Assembly (NCBI GenBank): GCA_025361995.1
Contig: JANYIP010000221.1
Span: 1-8,242, forward strand
DNA from: Streptomycetales bacterium
GTDB lineage: Bacteria > Actinomycetota > Actinomycetes > Prado026
Direction of reading: 5' to 3'
Length of the DNA: 8,242 nt
The notes under the pieces were generated by a model. The model did no database searches and was not told the DNA's origin. It saw only the letters and a program-made list of their open reading frames with translations. This document shows positions 6,089 to 8,242 of the stretch, piece by piece. The position numbers and the translations under genes are program-made. How positions within the stretch are numbered: the first letter of the stretch is position 1; each line of letters opens with the position of its first letter.

Positions 6089-6391
6089 TCAGACTCCTGC
6101 GAGTGGGGTCGGCGAAGCGGACTCGGTACGCGCCGGCCGACGATCGGAGCGTGGCGGTACGTGGTCGACGCCACCCGCAGTCCAGGGGTGGCACCGCCCC
6201 AGCCGTCGCAGGGCGAGCCAGCTGCCCCGCAGGGCGCCGTGCTGCGTCAGCGCATCCACCGCGTACTGCGAGCAGGACGGGTAGTAGCGGCACGACGACG
6301 ACGTCCATGGCGAGATGACCCGCTGGTAAACCCGGATGAGCAGCACGACGAGGAGGGAAGGGACTCGACTCACCCTCACCCAGACCTTCAC
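6089..6391 (-). CDS. yidD: Membrane protein insertion efficiency factor YidD
   Basis: The ~100-aa product is a YidD-family protein, a small amphipathic membrane-associated factor that aids YidC-dependent insertion. Conserved elements are the N-terminal hydrophobic/amphipathic helix (SLLVVLLIRVYQRVISPW, 12-29), CRYYPSCSQYAVDAL (34-48) and LGRCHPWTAGGVDHVP (64-79) with the three conserved cysteines (C34, C40, C67). The tail after residue 80 is polar and not conserved. The start is uncertain: GTG at 6391 overlaps the rnpA stop as GTGA, the arrangement used by other genes here, whereas GTG at 6379 has a better-placed GAAGG, and GTG at 6373 is also possible. All three lie upstream of the conserved core. 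It ends one base before yidC. Confidence 0.9.
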   Translation of the reverse strand: MKVWVRVSRVPSLLVVLLIRVYQRVISPWTSSSCRYYPSCSQYAVDALTQHGALRGSWLALRRLGRCHPWTAGGVDHVPPRSDRRPARTESASPTPLAGV

Positions 6392-6759
6392 AGTTCCGCG
6401 CTCGCGGCCAGCGGGGCGCCCAGCAGCTTGGCCAGGCACGCGTCCAGATCGGCACCGAGCTGAGCTGACGTGGCGGTCGCCGAGGGGGGCAGGGCACGCA
6501 CGACGAGGGCACCACCTGGCGGCAGCTGGGCGACCCGGTCACGGACGAGGGCACGCAGGCGCCTGGTCACGGTGTTCCGCACCACAGCACCTCCCACTGC
6601 CTTGCTCACGACGAATCCGGCCCGGGGCTCGCCTCGACCATCATCTCCCGCCGCCACGTCGAGGTGGACGACCAGAGAGCTGCGGCCACAGCGGCGGCCA
6701 CCACGTACGACCGCCGTGAAGTCCGCGGCGAGGTGCAAACGGTTCCGGCTGGCCAGCAC
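6388..6759 (-). CDS. rnpA: Ribonuclease P protein component
   Basis: The 123-aa product is the basic protein subunit of RNase P, which with the M1-type RNA removes tRNA 5' leaders. The N-terminus MLASRNRLHLAADFTAVVRGG (1-21) fits the family, where a phenylalanine in this block contacts the pre-tRNA leader. GFVVSKAVGGAVVRN (48-62) and TRRLRALVRD (65-74) form the conserved RNR-containing helix that binds the catalytic RNA. Length is normal (110-130 aa). The GTG start at 6759 lies three bases after the rpmH stop, without a strong ribosome site of its own, so translation may depend on ribosomes finishing rpmH. The stop overlaps yidD as GTGA. Confidence 0.95.
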   Translation of the reverse strand: MLASRNRLHLAADFTAVVRGGRRCGRSSLVVHLDVAAGDDGRGEPRAGFVVSKAVGGAVVRNTVTRRLRALVRDRVAQLPPGGALVVRALPPSATATSAQLGADLDACLAKLLGAPLAASAEL

Positions 6760-6762
6760 GAG

Positions 6763-6900
6763 TTAGGCAGAGAGCTCGTCGCGGCCCTTGCGGCGGCGGG
6801 CGGCCAAGATGGACCGGCCCGCACGGGTCCGCATCCGCAGCCGGAAGCCGTGCGTCTTGGCCCGGCGCCGGTTGTTCGGCTGGAAGGTGCGCTTGCTCAC
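6763..6900 (-). CDS. rpmH: 50S ribosomal protein L34
   Basis: This 45-aa gene encodes bL34, a small highly basic protein of the large ribosomal subunit. The protein starts SKRTFQPNNRRRAKTHGF and continues LRMRTRAGRSILAARR before ending in GRDELSA, a near-perfect family match. The GTG start at 6900 has AGGAG seven bases upstream. It is the first gene of the minus-strand operon, and a TTGACC/TACCTT promoter lies ~125 bp upstream, leaving a leader of roughly 117 nt. The stop is TAA at 6763-6765. Confidence 0.97.
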   Translation of the reverse strand: MSKRTFQPNNRRRAKTHGFRLRMRTRAGRSILAARRRKGRDELSA

Positions 6901-7023
6901 GAGGTTGCTCCTGAAGGACTTGAGTCGGCAGCCGGCGGGGGAAGTCGGCTACCACCGGACGCTCGCGGCGAGACGATCCCCTCGCGGGCACGCGACAACA
7001 GCCGCCGAGACCTCGGCTCGTCT

Positions 7024-7052
7024 AAGGTACGGGCGCCCCGGCGACCGGTCAA
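7024..7052 (-). promoter_or_regulatory. Probable sigma-70-type promoter of the rpmH operon
   Basis: On the minus strand, TTGACC (7052-7047) and TACCTT (7029-7024) are separated by exactly 17 bp. The -35 box matches TTGACA at five of six positions and the -10 box fits the actinobacterial TANNNT rule. Transcription would start near 7017 and read into rpmH. The -35 box overlaps a pair of ACCGGT hexamers (7044-7049 and 7053-7058), which could be an operator or chance. Confidence 0.6.
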
Positions 7053-7229
7053 ACCGGTGCGCGATCGCCCTGCTGTCAGGGTCCCGACGTCCGACGCGCA
7101 GGCCCGAACACACCAGCATTCACCCGGCCTGGACGGGTGTACGGTGCGACACGCGCTGTCGTCGTCTTTCTCCTGTGATCCTGTGTGCTCCAGTGAATCT
7201 CTGCACCCCTCGGAGCGCCGTGCACAGGC

Positions 7230-7238
7230 TGTGGACGA
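7230..7238 (-). promoter_or_regulatory. DnaA-box-like site 1 upstream of dnaA
   Basis: The plus strand reads TGTGGACGA, that is TCGTCCACA on the minus strand. It differs at one position from TTGTCCACA, the preferred box of high-GC actinobacteria, and keeps the TCCACA core. It lies 47 bp before the dnaA start codon, where DnaA autoregulation is known in Streptomyces and other bacteria. Confidence 0.55.
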
Positions 7239-7241
7239 GGA

Positions 7242-7250
7242 TGTGGACGG
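7242..7250 (-). promoter_or_regulatory. DnaA-box-like site 2 upstream of dnaA
   Basis: The plus strand reads TGTGGACGG, that is CCGTCCACA on the minus strand. It keeps the TCCACA core with two changes from TTGTCCACA. It has the same orientation as site 1 and is offset by 12 bp, roughly one helical turn, so two DnaA molecules could sit on the same face of the DNA. Confidence 0.48.
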
Positions 7251-7284
7251 ATTGGTACATCTACGACCGAGGGGAACCACACCG

Positions 7285-8242
7285 GTGGCCGAGCCGATCG
7301 ACGAACAGGCCGCCGACCAGGCTGCTGACCAGCTGGTCCAGGTGTGGGGACGGACCCTCGCCGGCCTCGCCGACGGGTCGCTGTCACCGCAGCACCGGGC
7401 GTTCCTGCGGCTGACGCGGCCGATGGCCGTGGTCGGTGACACGGTGCTCATCGCAGCTCCGAACGACTTCGCCCGCGACGTCATCGAGAACCGGCTGCGC
7501 GCGGTGCTGACCTCGGCGCTGTCCGCAGAGCTCGGCACCGACGTGCAGATCGCCGTCACCGTCGACCCCAGCGCCGCCAGCAGCAGCGAGTCCCCGCTGG
7601 ACGACCTGACCGACGAGGTCGCCGACGGCACGTTCGCGGCCGACCTCGACGCCGCGTCCGGCACGCCGGAGAAGGACCCCTTCGTCCCGACCCCGACGCG
7701 GCCGGGCTCAGGCCAGCAGGGGCCGCGCCGCGACGCCGAGCCGAGCCGGCTCAACCCGAAGTACACCTTCGACACCTTCGTCATCGGCTCGAGCAACCGC
7801 TTCGCGCACGCAGCTGCCGTGGCCGTCGCCGAGGCGCCCGCCAAGGCGTACAACCCGCTCTTCGTGTACGGGGAGTCCGGGCTCGGCAAGACCCACCTGC
7901 TGCACGCGATCGGGCACTACGCCCGCAACCTCTACAGCGGGGCCCGCGTCAGGTACGTGAGCTCGGAGGAGTTCACCAACGAGTTCATCAACTCGATCCG
8001 CGACGACAAGGCCTCGATGTTCCAGAGCAGGTACCGCGAGGTGGACGTCCTGCTCGTCGACGACATCCAGTTCCTGCAGGGAAAAGTCCAGACCCAGGAA
8101 GAGTTCTTCCACACGTTCAACACGCTGCACAACGCCAACAAGCAGATCGTCATCACCTCGGACAAGCCGCCGAAGCTGCTGGGCGAGTTCGAGGAGCGGA
8201 TGCGGTCGCGGTTCGAGTGGGGCCTCATCACCGACGTCCAGC
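7285..8242 (+). CDS. dnaA: Chromosomal replication initiator protein DnaA, 3' partial
   Basis: The first 319 codons encode DnaA, the AAA+ ATPase that melts oriC. Domain I (about 13-93) includes QVWGRTLAGLADGSLSP and the LRLTRPMAVVGDTVLIAAPN block. A short polar linker (domain II, ~95-155) follows. The AAA+ core opens with LNPKYTFDTFVIGSSNRFA (156-174) and carries Walker A GESGLGKTH (196-204), Walker B LLVDDIQFL (256-264), EEFFHTFNTL (272-281), sensor I ITSDKPP (290-296) and the arginine-finger region MRSRFEWG (306-313). The window ends before sensor II and the DNA-binding domain IV. The GTG at 7285 is preceded by GAGGGG at 7269-7274 as ribosome site. Two DnaA-box-like sites just upstream suggest autoregulation. 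It is divergent from rpmH, as is standard. Confidence 0.97.
   Translation, partial: MAEPIDEQAADQAADQLVQVWGRTLAGLADGSLSPQHRAFLRLTRPMAVVGDTVLIAAPNDFARDVIENRLRAVLTSALSAELGTDVQIAVTVDPSAASSSESPLDDLTDEVADGTFAADLDAASGTPEKDPFVPTPTRPGSGQQGPRRDAEPSRLNPKYTFDTFVIGSSNRFAHAAAVAVAEAPAKAYNPLFVYGESGLGKTHLLHAIGHYARNLYSGARVRYVSSEEFTNEFINSIRDDKASMFQSRYREVDVLLVDDIQFLQGKVQTQEEFFHTFNTLHNANKQIVITSDKPPKLLGEFEERMRSRFEWGLITDVQ

Larger units (their letters stand above)
6901..7284. promoter_or_regulatory. rpmH-dnaA divergent intergenic control region
   Basis: This 384-bp stretch has no convincing gene. It carries the minus-strand rpmH promoter and leader, the 5' region of dnaA, two DnaA-box-like sites at 7230-7250, a perfect 6-bp inverted repeat at 7121-7139 (CACCCG / CGGGTG with a 7-bp centre) and a shorter one at 7147-7161 (CGACA / TGTCG, 5-bp loop). 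Neither repeat is followed by a T-run, so they are not terminator-like. Long open frames crossing it are high-GC shadows. It is the usual site of dnaA promoter control in Actinobacteria; the main oriC box cluster is expected on the other side of dnaA. Confidence 0.75.

Noticed and set aside
5146..6174. Longer YidC start at 6174
   Set aside because: The extra 29 residues lie inside yidD and are polar; the GTG at 6087 has a good ribosome site and leads directly into the conserved sequence.
6901..7284. oriC within this window
   Set aside because: Only two degenerate DnaA boxes and no AT-rich unwinding region; the actinobacterial origin is normally between dnaA and dnaN, outside the right edge.
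6788..7414. 208-codon plus-strand frame across rpmH and the intergenic region
   Set aside because: It covers rpmH in antisense and dnaA in the wrong frame, with no domain.
6897..7889. 330-codon minus-strand frame across the dnaA 5' half and intergenic region
   Set aside because: Antisense to an unmistakable dnaA; Ser/Arg-rich composition comes from the reverse complement of high-GC codons.

Overview
The window is the dnaA-proximal side of the replication-origin region of a high-GC actinobacterium. The evidence is the gene order dnaA / rpmH-rnpA-yidD-yidC-jag-rsmG-parA-parB, the very high GC content, the dominance of GTG start codons, DnaA boxes of the TCCACA type and parS sites with the GTTTCACGTGAAAC core. 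The sequence alone does not support a genus call.

Layout from left to right. (1) Positions 1-719: a reading frame open from the left edge. Its last ~155 codons are clearly the C-terminal domain of a PLP-dependent aminotransferase. Its first ~50 codons look like the N-terminal region of an IS4-family transposase, and the ~35 codons between look like a Y-family DNA polymerase fragment. This composite is the least ordinary part of the window. It is either a real rearrangement scar or an assembly chimera. (2) 716-1672, plus strand: a 318-aa D-alanine--D-alanine ligase family protein that overlaps the aminotransferase by ATGA. (3) 1706-6900, minus strand: the conserved operon rpmH, rnpA, yidD, yidC, jag, rsmG, parA, parB. 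It is tightly packed, with several GTGA stop/start overlaps. Two parS centromere sites lie inside its coding sequence, near the 5' ends of rsmG and parA. (4) 6901-7284: the divergent control region between rpmH and dnaA. It holds a good sigma-70-type promoter for the rpmH operon, two DnaA-box-like sites just upstream of dnaA and a short inverted repeat. (5) 7285-8242, plus strand: the first 319 codons of dnaA, cut by the right edge. oriC itself is most likely beyond the right edge, between dnaA and dnaN, as usual in Actinobacteria.

How the genes work together. DnaA starts replication. ParB loads at parS and ParA segregates the new origins. RpmH and RnpA supply ribosomal protein L34 and the RNase P protein. 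YidD, YidC and Jag serve membrane-protein insertion and envelope-related RNA regulation, and RsmG methylates 16S rRNA. The minus-strand operon is transcribed away from the presumed origin, so it is co-directional with replication, while the ligase gene runs head-on to the fork. Apart from the composite left edge this is a textbook core-genome locus. I see no CRISPR array, phage, toxin or defence system, tRNA or rRNA, and no evidence for a previously undescribed system.
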